A stretch of DNA of 64,000 nucleotides from Alcaligenes faecalis (GTDB taxonomy: Bacteria > Pseudomonadota > Gammaproteobacteria > Burkholderiales > Burkholderiaceae_B): the NCBI RefSeq assembly GCF_009497775.1, contig NZ_CP031012.1, positions 310,001 to 374,000 of the forward strand, given 5' to 3'. Position numbers and translations under genes: made by a program. Below are positions 16,148-25,459 of this stretch, in pieces; the stretch's first letter is position 1; each line of letters begins with the position of its first letter. The notes beneath the pieces were generated by a model, which did not search any database, had not been told where the DNA came from, and worked only from the letters and a program-made list of their open reading frames with translations.

Positions 16148-17545
16148 TTACTTCAGGTGAAGACGCGTGATGCGGTCAGCAGTCTGGTCAGCCTTACCTT
16201 TGGATTTGTTGACCAGGTAGGCATTGCCTTCGCCATCCAGCGAGACGTGGTTGGGGAAGCTGCCGCCGTCCAGATTGGCAACGATTTCGCCTTTACCGTT
16301 AACAGCGGTCACGGTGCCTGCACCGCGAGAGGCCACGTAGGCCAGGGATGTCTTGGGATCAAAGACCACGTTCAAGGCGCCAGCGCCAATCTTGATGTCG
16401 TGCTGAATGGCACCGTCTTTGGCGTTGATGATCAGCAGGTTGTCGCTGCCTTGGGCGGCCACATAGACTTGATCATTCTTGCTGTCTACCGATACGCCAG
16501 CCAGGCCACGAGCGCCAGGAATGGGGAATACGGTTTGAGCATTGCCGTTTTTCAGATCCACAATGATCAGCTCATTGGTGCTGGCGCTGACGGTGTACAG
16601 ACGGTCTTTTTCAGCGTCCAGGATCAGGCTCATGCTGCCGGGCTTGTTGCGGGTTTTCGATTGCAGTTCGATCGGGTCCAACTGAGTCAGCTTTTTGGTG
16701 TCGAACACGGCCAGGGTGTCAGCGCCGGGCGAGGACACGTAAGCGCGGTTGGTCTTTTCGTCCACAACCACATCACGTGGGTGGCTGACGACGCCGTCTT
16801 CAAACTGTTTGACCAGTTTCAGGTCTTTCTGGCTGTAGACAGCGATGGAGCTGCTGCGGGTGTTGGTAACCCAGACATTGCCTTGCTTGTCGTCCACGTC
16901 CACGCCATAAACGGCTTGAACCTGGCCATCGTCACGGCCTTTTTGTGCGGCCGGTGTCACGCTGGCTTCAACGGCCAGGGTCTTGGGGTTAACTTTGAGC
17001 AGCTGCGATTGCTTGACCGGTGGGCGGCCCACGGCGGAGGTCACGAACAGCACTTTGTTCTTGGGGCTGTAAGCGCTTTGGTACAAGCCGGGCACCAGGT
17101 GCTGGGATTGCAGTTCAAATTTGTCCTGGCCGCTCAGTTCAACTTTAGGAGAAACCTTCAGGTTGAAGATGCCGGCGGTCGAGGGCTTGCTGACCTGCAT
17201 GACCACGGGGTGCACGCCAACGGCGGCTTCGGCAGGAATGGCAACGGTGGTGCTCAGATTGCCTTCTTTGTCAGCGACCAGCGCTTGAGGTGTCAGAGTG
17301 TGGCCGTTTTGCAGCAGGATCACTTCCTGGCCAGGTGTGAAACCACGGCCTGCCAGTTGGGCTTCATTACCTGCATAGACCACACCAGCGGCATTCATGG
17401 AGCCGCGGAAGTCAACATCAGGCTGGTCAAAAGCGGGGGCCGCAAAGGCATTGGCCAGGGACAGGGACAGGACGGCTGCGCTCAGGCCGGCCTTGCGCAG
17501 CAGTGCAGCAGGGGTACGGCGAATGCAATTGACATTGATTAGCAT
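16148..17545 (-). CDS. YncE-like periplasmic beta-propeller protein
   Basis: A 465-residue secreted protein: signal peptide with cleavage around AFAAPAF, an Ig-like N-terminal stretch (about 45-140) and about seven YVTN-type propeller repeats (about 150-460, for example YGVDVDDKQGNVWVTNTRSSSIAVY and HPRDVVVDEKTNRAYVSSPGADTLAVFD). Relatives such as E. coli YncE are iron-repressed and of unclear function. Location between the exporter and entC on the same strand suggests a periplasmic role linked to the siderophore. AGGA eight bases before the ATG supports the start. Confidence 0.82.
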   Translation of the reverse strand: MLINVNCIRRTPAALLRKAGLSAAVLSLSLANAFAAPAFDQPDVDFRGSMNAAGVVYAGNEAQLAGRGFTPGQEVILLQNGHTLTPQALVADKEGNLSTTVAIPAEAAVGVHPVVMQVSKPSTAGIFNLKVSPKVELSGQDKFELQSQHLVPGLYQSAYSPKNKVLFVTSAVGRPPVKQSQLLKVNPKTLAVEASVTPAAQKGRDDGQVQAVYGVDVDDKQGNVWVTNTRSSSIAVYSQKDLKLVKQFEDGVVSHPRDVVVDEKTNRAYVSSPGADTLAVFDTKKLTQLDPIELQSKTRNKPGSMSLILDAEKDRLYTVSASTNELIIVDLKNGNAQTVFPIPGARGLAGVSVDSKNDQVYVAAQGSDNLLIINAKDGAIQHDIKIGAGALNVVFDPKTSLAYVASRGAGTVTAVNGKGEIVANLDGGSFPNHVSLDGEGNAYLVNKSKGKADQTADRITRLHLK

Positions 17546-17642
17546 CTTTTAATCCTAAATAAAGGTTCGGTCGACAAGACGGTCCATGTAGGAGATCTTT
17601 CTACAGGCGTGCAGCAGGCGTGGGTAGAACAAAATCGAGATG

Positions 17643-18893
17643 TCAGGCATTGGGTGGGCCATCCTGTTTGCTGGCCGAACGCAGGCCTTGATTGAGAATT
17701 CCGAAACCACCCGCTACCGCGGCACAGGCCAAGCCCCCTACCGCAACGGCGACGGCCGGGCTGAGCAGGCGGGACAGATAGCCCATTTGCATATTGCCCA
17801 GAGCCTGGCCCAGAGAGTACTGCGTCATCCACAGGCTGGAGACACGGCCCAGGAGGTAGTCGGGAGTGTGGTGCTGAACCAGCGCCATACGCATGATTTT
17901 GGAAATGGTATCGGCGGCACCCATGATGGCCAGACAAATCAGGGCCCACCATAAGGTCGGTTGCAGGGACAGGGCGGCCACGGCCAAACCCCAGATCAGC
18001 ACGGCAATCACAATGGCTGCACCGGGGCGGGAGACTTGGCGGCACCAGCCGCTGGACAGGGCGGCCAGCGTGGCACCTACAGCCGGAGCGGCGTAAAGGT
18101 AGCCGGTGGCAGTGGCACCCATCTTCAAAATGGTGTCGCCCCATTCGGGCATCAAAGCCAGAGGCGTCGCCAGAATCAGGGCGGCCAGATCAATCAGCAG
18201 CAGGGCGCGCAGCAAGGGGTGGCTGGCGACAAAGGTCAGCCCATCGCGCAGGGACTGGAAGGCATTTTTCTGTGGCTGCTTGCCGGCTTGCGGAGGCAAG
18301 GGCGGCAGAGCACGCAAGAGCAAAGGGGTGACGATGACACCACACAGCACGATCACGTAGCAGAACACCAGGCCAGGGCCTGCAATCAGTACGCCTGCCA
18401 GTGCTGGCCCGATAATGCCGCCCAATTGCATGGCCAGACCGGACAGCGCAGCCGCAGCGGCCAGCTTGTCGCGACCGACCAGCGCCGGGGTGGCCGACAT
18501 CATGGCCGGAACGCTGATCCCGCCTGCTGCGCCACCAATGGCCGCAGCTACATAAATCAGCCAGACCTGGGGGTTGGGCAAGAGCGTATTGAGCAGGAAC
18601 AGCACCACGCTGATGATATAGACGCTGCGCGACCAGACCATCAAGCTGCGTCTGTCCATACGGTCGGACAAGACACCGCCCGCAATCAGGGCCAGCACCA
18701 TGGGGGTGGCCATGGACACGTTCAGAAAGGCAACGGCCACACTGGATTTGGTCAGCTCATAGAGCTGCACGCTGGCAGCCACCATCAGCATGCCGGTGAC
18801 CAGCACGGTCGCGGCCCGAGCGAAGTAGGCAAAGCGGAAGGCTCGGCTTTCGATCAGCGGTGAGATATCCAGAAAGAAACGTCTTACAGACAT
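17643..18893 (-). CDS. MFS transporter, EntS-like siderophore exporter
   Basis: A 416-residue inner-membrane protein with about 12 hydrophobic segments. Seen: an EntS-like opening (LIESRAFRFAYFARAATVLVTGMLMVAASVQLYELTKSS), the MFS loop motif GGVLSDRMDRR, and a central hydrophilic loop near residues 190-220. By family and by its place 3 bases after the entF stop it most likely exports the finished catecholate siderophore by proton antiport. A 97-bp gap separates it from the next gene. Confidence 0.88.
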   Translation of the reverse strand: MSVRRFFLDISPLIESRAFRFAYFARAATVLVTGMLMVAASVQLYELTKSSVAVAFLNVSMATPMVLALIAGGVLSDRMDRRSLMVWSRSVYIISVVLFLLNTLLPNPQVWLIYVAAAIGGAAGGISVPAMMSATPALVGRDKLAAAAALSGLAMQLGGIIGPALAGVLIAGPGLVFCYVIVLCGVIVTPLLLRALPPLPPQAGKQPQKNAFQSLRDGLTFVASHPLLRALLLIDLAALILATPLALMPEWGDTILKMGATATGYLYAAPAVGATLAALSSGWCRQVSRPGAAIVIAVLIWGLAVAALSLQPTLWWALICLAIMGAADTISKIMRMALVQHHTPDYLLGRVSSLWMTQYSLGQALGNMQMGYLSRLLSPAVAVAVGGLACAAVAGGFGILNQGLRSASKQDGPPNA

Positions 18894-18896
18894 GGC

Positions 18897-21800
18897 TTAT
18901 ACATCGAGTTCAGGTTGAGCTTGTGCCTGTTCGGCAAAAGCCATGGCCGAGTCCATCAGCGGGGCCATGATGGCCACAGCTTCAGTACCGGTCAAATGAG
19001 CGTGCAGGGAGGCAATGTCGTGCACGTCCAGCTGCCCTGCATAGGGCTTCCACAAATCGGGATGCAATTGTGTGCCTGCATGATCCAGCGCCGCGCGGAA
19101 ATACAGCATGGAGCCGTCATAGGCGTGATGCTCGTACAGACGCACCAGGCGGTTATTGTTTTCCACCACCTGGAATACGCTGTCCAGACGCGTGTCGGGC
19201 AGTTCGGCCAGCGGATGACCGCTGCGCTTGAGGAAGTCCACCACACCCTGACGGGTCAGGGAAACGTCGGGCAAGCTGTCCGGGTCGTGACCCGCAATAT
19301 GCAGCAGCGCCTTGTAGATGGCGTTGGGCTCGGGAGCCGGTTCGTTACGCCAGGCGTCGCTGGGGTAGGCGTCCAGCAAGGACAACATGCCCACCAGTTG
19401 ACCGCGACGGCGTAGCTCTACGGCCATGGCCTGAGCAATAATGCCGCCTACGGACCAGCCTGCCAGATGGTAGGGGCCGTGCGGCTGAACTTGCTCGATA
19501 CGGTCCACATAGACTTTGGCCATGGCGTCCAGGCTGCCATCCAGACCCAGCGAGGCGTCAGATAGCACGCTGGCTTGCAAACCATAGACAGCACGGCCTG
19601 GAGGAAGGTGACGCGCCAGCGCACCATAGCACCAGGACAAGCCACCGGCCGGGTGAATCACGAACAGCGCAGGCTGATCGTTTTGTGCTGGGCGCAAGGT
19701 GATGATGGGACCAAAACCATCGGCTGTCGTACTGCCAGCCTGATCCAGGTGTTTGGCCAGACGGGCAATGGTGGGGTATTCAAAAATAGTGCCAATCGAC
19801 ACGGCCTGACCACGCGCTTCACGCAGCATCAAGGCCAGTTTGGCGGCCAACAGCGAATGTCCGCCCAGGGCGAAGAAGTCGTCGTCGGCGTAAAACGCTT
19901 CGCTGCTTTCCAGCACGGTGGCGAAAGCGGCGGCGATTTGATGTTGAGTAGCGCCTTCCAGTGGCAAACCTGCCGAACGTGCCTGCAAGGCAGGGACGGG
20001 CAGGGCCTTGCGGTCCAGCTTGCCGTTGGCCGTCACGGGCAGAGCGTCCAGGCTGATCCAGGCGCTGGGCACCATGTAGGACGGCAAGTGCTCGCCTACA
20101 TAAGCGGCCAGCGTGTTGTCTGTGCACTGGCTGCCTGCTTGCGGCACCCAGTAAGCCACAATCGCCATTTGACCGGGTACATCTTCACGGGCAATAACAG
20201 CGACGTGGGCCACATCGGGGTGACGCGCCAGCAAGGCTTCAATTTCGCCCAGCTCGATACGTTGACCGCGCAGCTTGATCTGGTGGTCGGAGCGACCCAG
20301 GAAAATAACCGCACCATCGTCACGCCAGCGGGCCACATCGCCGGTGGCGTACATGCGGTCGCCATGCAGGGCGTAAGGATCGGGCACAAAGCGTTCTTCA
20401 GTCAGGTCCGGGCGGCCCCAGTAGCCTTGCGCCAGTTGTCGGCCAGCCAGGTACAGATGACCGGCCACGCCGGGCGGTACGGGCTGCAACTGCTCGTCCA
20501 GAATGTACAGAGCGGTGTTCCACACGGGGAAACCGATAGGCACAGGCTGGGATTTGTCGTCGCGCGAAGCAGGCCAGTAGGACACGTCCACGGCGGCTTC
20601 GGTGGGGCCGTACAGATTGTGCAGCTCGGCGTTCAGCAGGGAATGGAAGCGGTCGCGGGTGGCGGCCGACAGTTCTTCACCACTACAAAACACCAGACGC
20701 GGCGCCAGTCCACGAGCGGCAGGCTCATCCAGGAAGGCGCTGAGCATGGAGGGCACAAAGTGCAGCACTGTGATGCTCTGTTCGCGCATCAGGCGGGCGA
20801 TATGGGCCGGATCGCGGTGCGCTTGTGGCGGGGCCACGACCAGGGTCGCACCCGACAGGAAGGGCAGGAAGAACTCCCACACCGACACGTCAAAGGTGGC
20901 CGGGGTCTTTTGCAGAATGCGATCACCGGCACCAATGCCGTAATGCGTTTGCATCCACACCAGACGGTTGACGATGGCGTCGTGGTTGACCAGCACGCCT
21001 TTTGGGGTGCCGGTAGAGCCGGAGGTGTAGATCAGGTAAGACGGGTCATGCGGGCCAGCGGCTGTCCAGGCGTCTGCGCTGCAAGCCTGTTCAGGCTGAG
21101 GAACCAGCAGGGTGGCGTTCAGCGTGCAATCAGGTTGGCCAACCAGCAGGCGCGGTTGAGCGGCTTGCAAGATGGTGTTCAGGCGATCGGCAGGCTGGTC
21201 CAGATCCAGTGGCAAGTAGGCAGCACCGGCACGATGAATAGCCAGCAAGCTCAACACCAGTTCCAGCGAGCGGGGCAGGGCGACGGCGACGATATCGCCG
21301 GTCTGCACACCGGCCAGACGCAGTTGCGCGGCCAGATTGGTGGTTTGTTCGTCGATCTGGGCGTAGCTGAGTTTCTTGCCTTCAAACTCCAGGCCATTTT
21401 GTTCCGGGTGAGCCTGCAACTGGGCGTGGATCAGTGCCCACAGCGTGGTCTCGGGAACCGGGTGAGCGGTCTGGTTGACGGTTTCAATCCAGTGATAGTG
21501 TTCTGCTTCCGTCAGCGTAGGCACAGCAGACAGCGTGTCCGCTTGCAAAGCGCGCAACAGGAACTGTTCGAGACGAACCAGATGGGTTTGAATCTGCTCT
21601 TCGGTGTACAGACGCGGATTGGCTTCCACTTCCAGACGCAAACCACCGGCATCGGGCTGGGCGCGGAAGGTGAAGTTCAAGTCTTCCACGGGGCCAGCGC
21701 ACAGCACAGTCTGGCTGGCGGTCAGGCCCGCTTGTTCGTAGGGGGCATCGAAAGGCAGGACGTTGATGATGGGGCCGTGCAGGCGACGCATGCCACCCAG

Positions 21801-22820
21801 CAAACCCAGATCACGACGCAGTTGTTCACTGCGATAGCGGCCATGACGACGTGCCTGACGCAGGGCCTTGGAAACCTGAATCAGGTACTGATTCAAAGGC
21901 TGGGATTCGTCGATCTGCAAACGCAGCGGAGCCACGTTCATGACGGTGGAGACGATACGGGCGCTGATGTGGCCCAGACGTCCCATCCACGGCACACCGA
22001 CGGTGCATTCGTCCTGGCGGGTGTGACGGCGCACATAGGCGGCGGTCAGGCCCGTCAGAATGTCTGGCCAACTGATGTCGCTGCTTTGTGCCAGTGCTTG
22101 CAGGCTGGCCGTCAGCTCGGGCTTGACGGCGCTGCGTGCCAGCAGGAAATGATGGTCGCTCAAGGCCTGGGATTCGCTCAGGCTTTGGGCGGGTTCTGCA
22201 TCGCTCAAGGTGTCCAGCCAGAACTGTCTGTCCTTGCTGCGGCGCTCGCTCTCCCGATAGCTTTGATCGTCATCCTGCAAAAGGGTGAACGATTCCAGCT
22301 CATGCCCATGATCTTCACGGCCGCTTAACAAGGCCTTGTAGAGCTTGACCACGCGCGTCTCGATCAGCGCCATGCCATAGCCGTCGGCGGCCAGGTGATG
22401 GATACGCTGATACCAAAGATGATGCTTGGGCCCCAGCACAAACAGGATGTGCCGTGCCAGTGGCGCAACGGTCGGGTCCAGCGGCGTGCGCAGGTCGGCC
22501 ATCAACTGGGTTTGGGCTTGTTCGGCACCGTCTGCGTGCGCGGACAGGTCGACAATTTCCAGTTGGATAGGCTCTTGCGGGCGCAGGTACTGGGCCGGGC
22601 CATCGGGCGTGTCCACCATGCGCAAGGTCAAGGCATCGGCTTCAGTCAGCGTCAGATTGATGGCTTGCGCAAACAGCGCAGTGTCCAGCGCCGAGTGGAT
22701 ATGGGTGCAATGCCCTGTATTGAAAATCGGGTTGAGCGGGTCCAAACGCTGGGCGTACCACAGACCTTCTTGTGCTTCGGTCAGGGGGCGCAATGGCAGT
22801 TCGGAAGGGGAGCTAAACAT
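18897..22820 (-). CDS. entF: EntF-type nonribosomal peptide synthetase (C-A-T-TE)
   Basis: A 1307-residue single-module synthetase. Domains: condensation (about 10-440, HHLAADG at 141-147), adenylation (about 460-960, YTSGSTGTPKG, FDVSVWEFF, LHNLYGPTEAAVDV, GKLDRKALP), thiolation (Ser in DDFFALGGHSLL, about 990) and thioesterase (last 260, nucleophile in GWSVGG, Asp in LLDAYP, His in SLHAHLTG). Binding-pocket residues track E. coli EntF, predicting serine. With DHB delivered on the free aryl carrier protein this would build DHB-Ser and release it as a cyclic trilactone by family precedent; oligomer number is not readable. No MbtH gene is in the window. Confidence 0.93.
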   Translation of the reverse strand: MFSSPSELPLRPLTEAQEGLWYAQRLDPLNPIFNTGHCTHIHSALDTALFAQAINLTLTEADALTLRMVDTPDGPAQYLRPQEPIQLEIVDLSAHADGAEQAQTQLMADLRTPLDPTVAPLARHILFVLGPKHHLWYQRIHHLAADGYGMALIETRVVKLYKALLSGREDHGHELESFTLLQDDDQSYRESERRSKDRQFWLDTLSDAEPAQSLSESQALSDHHFLLARSAVKPELTASLQALAQSSDISWPDILTGLTAAYVRRHTRQDECTVGVPWMGRLGHISARIVSTVMNVAPLRLQIDESQPLNQYLIQVSKALRQARRHGRYRSEQLRRDLGLLGGMRRLHGPIINVLPFDAPYEQAGLTASQTVLCAGPVEDLNFTFRAQPDAGGLRLEVEANPRLYTEEQIQTHLVRLEQFLLRALQADTLSAVPTLTEAEHYHWIETVNQTAHPVPETTLWALIHAQLQAHPEQNGLEFEGKKLSYAQIDEQTTNLAAQLRLAGVQTGDIVAVALPRSLELVLSLLAIHRAGAAYLPLDLDQPADRLNTILQAAQPRLLVGQPDCTLNATLLVPQPEQACSADAWTAAGPHDPSYLIYTSGSTGTPKGVLVNHDAIVNRLVWMQTHYGIGAGDRILQKTPATFDVSVWEFFLPFLSGATLVVAPPQAHRDPAHIARLMREQSITVLHFVPSMLSAFLDEPAARGLAPRLVFCSGEELSAATRDRFHSLLNAELHNLYGPTEAAVDVSYWPASRDDKSQPVPIGFPVWNTALYILDEQLQPVPPGVAGHLYLAGRQLAQGYWGRPDLTEERFVPDPYALHGDRMYATGDVARWRDDGAVIFLGRSDHQIKLRGQRIELGEIEALLARHPDVAHVAVIAREDVPGQMAIVAYWVPQAGSQCTDNTLAAYVGEHLPSYMVPSAWISLDALPVTANGKLDRKALPVPALQARSAGLPLEGATQHQIAAAFATVLESSEAFYADDDFFALGGHSLLAAKLALMLREARGQAVSIGTIFEYPTIARLAKHLDQAGSTTADGFGPIITLRPAQNDQPALFVIHPAGGLSWCYGALARHLPPGRAVYGLQASVLSDASLGLDGSLDAMAKVYVDRIEQVQPHGPYHLAGWSVGGIIAQAMAVELRRRGQLVGMLSLLDAYPSDAWRNEPAPEPNAIYKALLHIAGHDPDSLPDVSLTRQGVVDFLKRSGHPLAELPDTRLDSVFQVVENNNRLVRLYEHHAYDGSMLYFRAALDHAGTQLHPDLWKPYAGQLDVHDIASLHAHLTGTEAVAIMAPLMDSAMAFAEQAQAQPELDV

Positions 22821-22841
22821 AAGCGTGTTGCAGTAAGAGAA

Positions 22842-23087
22842 TCAACGACCGTTTTGCTGGGCACGCTCGATCAGCGACCACCATTGGCCCAGGGTCACGA
22901 CCGAGGCCATTTCGGAAAACTCGATAGGAGCGCCCGCTTCGCGCCAGCGCGTAGCCAAAGTCATGACGCGCATGGAATCCAGGCCCAGATCGATCAGGTT
23001 GTCGTCGTCCAGAATGTCCTGCGGGTCTTCATGCAGCATGGCGGCAATGTCTTGCCGCATGCGTTCCAGGGTAAGTGCAGTACTCAT
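22842..23087 (-). CDS. free-standing aryl carrier protein
   Basis: An 81-residue carrier protein: four-helix ArCP with the phosphopantetheine site Ser in LIDLGLDSMRVM. It corresponds to the C-terminal domain of EntB, which is missing from the isochorismatase of this operon. It would receive DHB from EntE and present it to the EntF condensation domain. The ATG at 23087 starts 2 bases after the entE stop; the frame is open much further upstream but that part lies inside entE. It is 21 bases before entF. Confidence 0.92.
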   Translation of the reverse strand: MSTALTLERMRQDIAAMLHEDPQDILDDDNLIDLGLDSMRVMTLATRWREAGAPIEFSEMASVVTLGQWWSLIERAQQNGR

Positions 23088-23089
23088 GA

Positions 23090-24730
23090 TTATTCTTGCG
23101 TTGTGTTTTCTAATTGCTCGCGCAACTGGGCGCGCAGTTCTTTGCGGCTGATCTTCAAGGCCGCTGTTTCCATGAAACGATCCACAAACACGATTTGATC
23201 CGGCACCTTGAAGTCGGCCAGACCGCGGCTGCGTATCCATTTCTTCAGCTCAATGGCGCGTGGCTTCTCATCCTTGGGGATGATGAAAGCGCAGCTGCGC
23301 TCGCCCAGGAATTCGTCGGGTATCGACACCACGGCGGCATCAAAGACCTGCGGGTGGGCCAGCAGATGGTCTTCAATTTCCTCGGCGGAGATTTTCTCGC
23401 CAGCACGGTTGATGTGGTCAGTGGCACGGCCCTGAACCATCAGATTGCCTTCGGGCGTCATGCGTACCACGTCGCCTGTGCGGTAAAAACCGTCCTCGGT
23501 AAAGGAGCGGGTATTGGCCGACGGGTTGTTGTGATAGGCGCGGATTGTGTAGGGGCCACGAGTGAGCAGGTAGCCGGTTTCGCCAGGGGCGACCGGTGTG
23601 CCGTTGTCGTCCACGATCAGGATTTCATCGTCCGGGCTGATAGGACGGCCCTGGGTGTTGATGATGACGTCCTCGGGATCGTCCAGGCGGGTGTAGTTCA
23701 CCAGGCCTTCGGCCATGCCAAACACCTGCTGCAAGGTCACGCCCAGGGTGGGGCGCACGCGCTTGGCTGCTTCGGAGTTCAGCTTGGCACCGCCTACCTG
23801 AATCACTTGCAGCGATTCCAGATTGGCATTGGTCTTGGTGGCCGCATCCATCCACAGCATCAGCAGCGGGGGAACCAGACTGGTGTCGGTCACGCCTTCG
23901 CGCTCGATCAGCTCAAAGCAAACGTCCGGGCTGGGGGCAGGGCTCAGTACCACTTTGGCACCGGCGTACAGCGCACCCAGAAAACCGGGCGAGCTCATGG
24001 GAAAGTTGTGAGCAATGGGCAAAGCGCCCAGGAACACACTTTTCTCGTCCAGACCGGCAATCTTGGCGCTTTCGCGCAAGGTGTAGATGTAGTCGTCGTG
24101 CGTGCGGGGGATCAGCTTGGACAAGCCTGTGCTGCCGCCTGAAATTTGCAGGAAAGCCACTTCGGAAGGCTGGGCGGCCGATACGGGCACGTCCACATTG
24201 GCAGCGCTGCTTTGCAACTGAGCCAGGGAGGTAAATTCTTGTGCCTCGCCCACGATGTAAACCTGCTCAATTTGCGGGCAGCGTTCACGCAGCTCGCGCA
24301 CCAAAGGCAGGTAAGCAAAACCGGCATGAGCATCAACACCTATATAGGCGCGTGCTTCGGCGGAATTGGCAAAGTGTTCGACTTCGGTGATGCGGTGCGC
24401 AGGCAGGACGTACACGGGCAACAGACCGGCACGGAACAGGCCAAAGATCACACTGACAAATTCAGGGATGTTGGGCAGGTGCACCAGGACGCGGTCGCCC
24501 TTGCGCAGACCGGCTTGCAGCAGGCCTGCCGCGATCTGGCTGGCGTACTGATCCAGCGCGCCATAGGTCCAGCGCTGGGTGCCGCCAACAATGGCTTCGC
24601 GTTCCGGGTGGTTTTGCGCGCGCGTGCGCAGCAAAGCGCCAAAAGTTTCCCCTTGCCAGTGTCCAGCATCGCGGTATCGCTGGGCAAAAGCGTCAGGCCA
24701 AATTTGTTCAACAGGAATAGATTTCATCAT
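23090..24730 (-). CDS. entE: 2,3-dihydroxybenzoate-AMP ligase
   Basis: A 546-residue adenylate-forming enzyme that activates DHB and loads it on the aryl carrier protein. Seen: LQISGGSTGLSKLIPRTH (P-loop), the aryl-acid signature LPIAHNFPMSSPG with Asn in place of the amino-acid-binding Asp, QQVFGMAEGLVNYTRLDD, and the C-terminal RTGDVVRM and GRATDHINRAGEKISAEEIE. ATG-ATG at 24730 has no clear Shine-Dalgarno sequence, and a Fur-box-like sequence abuts the start. It follows the phosphopantetheinyl transferase gene by 41 bases. Confidence 0.95.
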   Translation of the reverse strand: MMKSIPVEQIWPDAFAQRYRDAGHWQGETFGALLRTRAQNHPEREAIVGGTQRWTYGALDQYASQIAAGLLQAGLRKGDRVLVHLPNIPEFVSVIFGLFRAGLLPVYVLPAHRITEVEHFANSAEARAYIGVDAHAGFAYLPLVRELRERCPQIEQVYIVGEAQEFTSLAQLQSSAANVDVPVSAAQPSEVAFLQISGGSTGLSKLIPRTHDDYIYTLRESAKIAGLDEKSVFLGALPIAHNFPMSSPGFLGALYAGAKVVLSPAPSPDVCFELIEREGVTDTSLVPPLLMLWMDAATKTNANLESLQVIQVGGAKLNSEAAKRVRPTLGVTLQQVFGMAEGLVNYTRLDDPEDVIINTQGRPISPDDEILIVDDNGTPVAPGETGYLLTRGPYTIRAYHNNPSANTRSFTEDGFYRTGDVVRMTPEGNLMVQGRATDHINRAGEKISAEEIEDHLLAHPQVFDAAVVSIPDEFLGERSCAFIIPKDEKPRAIELKKWIRSRGLADFKVPDQIVFVDRFMETAALKISRKELRAQLREQLENTTQE

Positions 24731-24749
24731 GGTAATGAGAACTATTACA
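24731..24749. promoter_or_regulatory. possible internal Fur box before entE
   Basis: GGTAATGAGAACTATTACA matches 13 of 19 positions of the Fur consensus GATAATGATAATCATTATC, counted by eye. It lies between the transferase gene and entE, directly before the entE ATG. A CTGACA with a TAATAG 16 bases on could be a promoter here. It would provide a second iron-controlled entry point within the operon. Confidence 0.5.
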
Positions 24750-24771
24750 TAAATAAGTTAGCTTGTCAGAT

Positions 24772-25458
24772 TTACTCGTGGTAAGTCAGCTTAGCGTCAG
24801 GCAGTTGAATACTGTCCAAAAAGCTGACTGTCCAGGGAGCAAAGGAAGTGTTCAGACAGACCGCGGCGGCATAGTTTTCCACCGGCCGGTGACTGTGCAC
24901 CACCAAACCTTGCAAGATGGGATGGGGGGATTGTACGGTGCATCCGTGATCTGGGTGACCGTCCAAGGATAATTCTTGAGGCTGAATATGAAAACTCGTG
25001 CCTGCTTGTTTCAGGGCGGCTTCTTTGCCACACCAAAGCGCGTAGAAGTCCAGATCGCTCTTTAGCCAGGAGCGCTCGGACGGCACACTGCAATGTTCGA
25101 CCAGCCCCGGTTTGACGGGCAGGCGCATGGCTTCTATGTCTACGCCTATGGTTCGGTCGGCTATTCCGATCAGCACACGCTCGCCGCTGTGCGACAGGCT
25201 GAAGTGCAGATCGCTATCGTCCAGATCCAGCACCGGCTTGCCATGTTCCAGATGGGTGATGGGAACGGCGCGCGGCGTGCAGCCCAGCAGGGGCGCCAGA
25301 AAATGGCGCAGCGCACCGTGGGCCAGCAAGCTTAAATGCTGATCCGACTGCTGTCGGCGGCGGGCAATCATCGCCAAGGTGCTGTCGGGAATCTGGTTTC
25401 GTAACCAGGATTCCATACCGGGGGGCAGGGGAAGCGACAAGCTGTACACAGACAGCAT
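24772..25458 (-). CDS. entD: Sfp/EntD-type 4'-phosphopantetheinyl transferase
   Basis: A 228-residue enzyme that adds phosphopantetheine to the carrier serines of the ArCP and EntF. Seen: HFSLSHSGERVLIGIA, the magnesium site GVDIEAMR, and WCGKEAALKQAG, the three core PPTase motifs. ATG at 25458 is chosen because it follows the preceding ATPase stop by one base; an upstream in-frame start would lie inside that gene. It links the transporter half and the biosynthesis half of the operon. Confidence 0.92.
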   Translation of the reverse strand: MLSVYSLSLPLPPGMESWLRNQIPDSTLAMIARRRQQSDQHLSLLAHGALRHFLAPLLGCTPRAVPITHLEHGKPVLDLDDSDLHFSLSHSGERVLIGIADRTIGVDIEAMRLPVKPGLVEHCSVPSERSWLKSDLDFYALWCGKEAALKQAGTSFHIQPQELSLDGHPDHGCTVQSPHPILQGLVVHSHRPVENYAAAVCLNTSFAPWTVSFLDSIQLPDAKLTYHE

Positions 25459-25459
25459 G

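Noticed and set aside
17961..18863. A 300-codon plus-strand frame with many Gly/Gln/His
   Set aside because: It is antisense to the EntS-like exporter and its low-complexity composition is an artefact of complementing membrane-segment codons.
19575..22328. A 917-codon open frame on the plus strand
   Set aside because: It lies exactly antisense to entF, and its predicted protein is a Gln/Gly/Arg/Val-rich composition with no domains. High GC3 in the real gene suppresses stops on the opposite strand.
23088..23240. Longer N-terminus for the free aryl carrier protein
   Set aside because: The in-frame extension lies inside entE, is not carrier-like, and the ATG at 23087 follows the entE stop by two bases.
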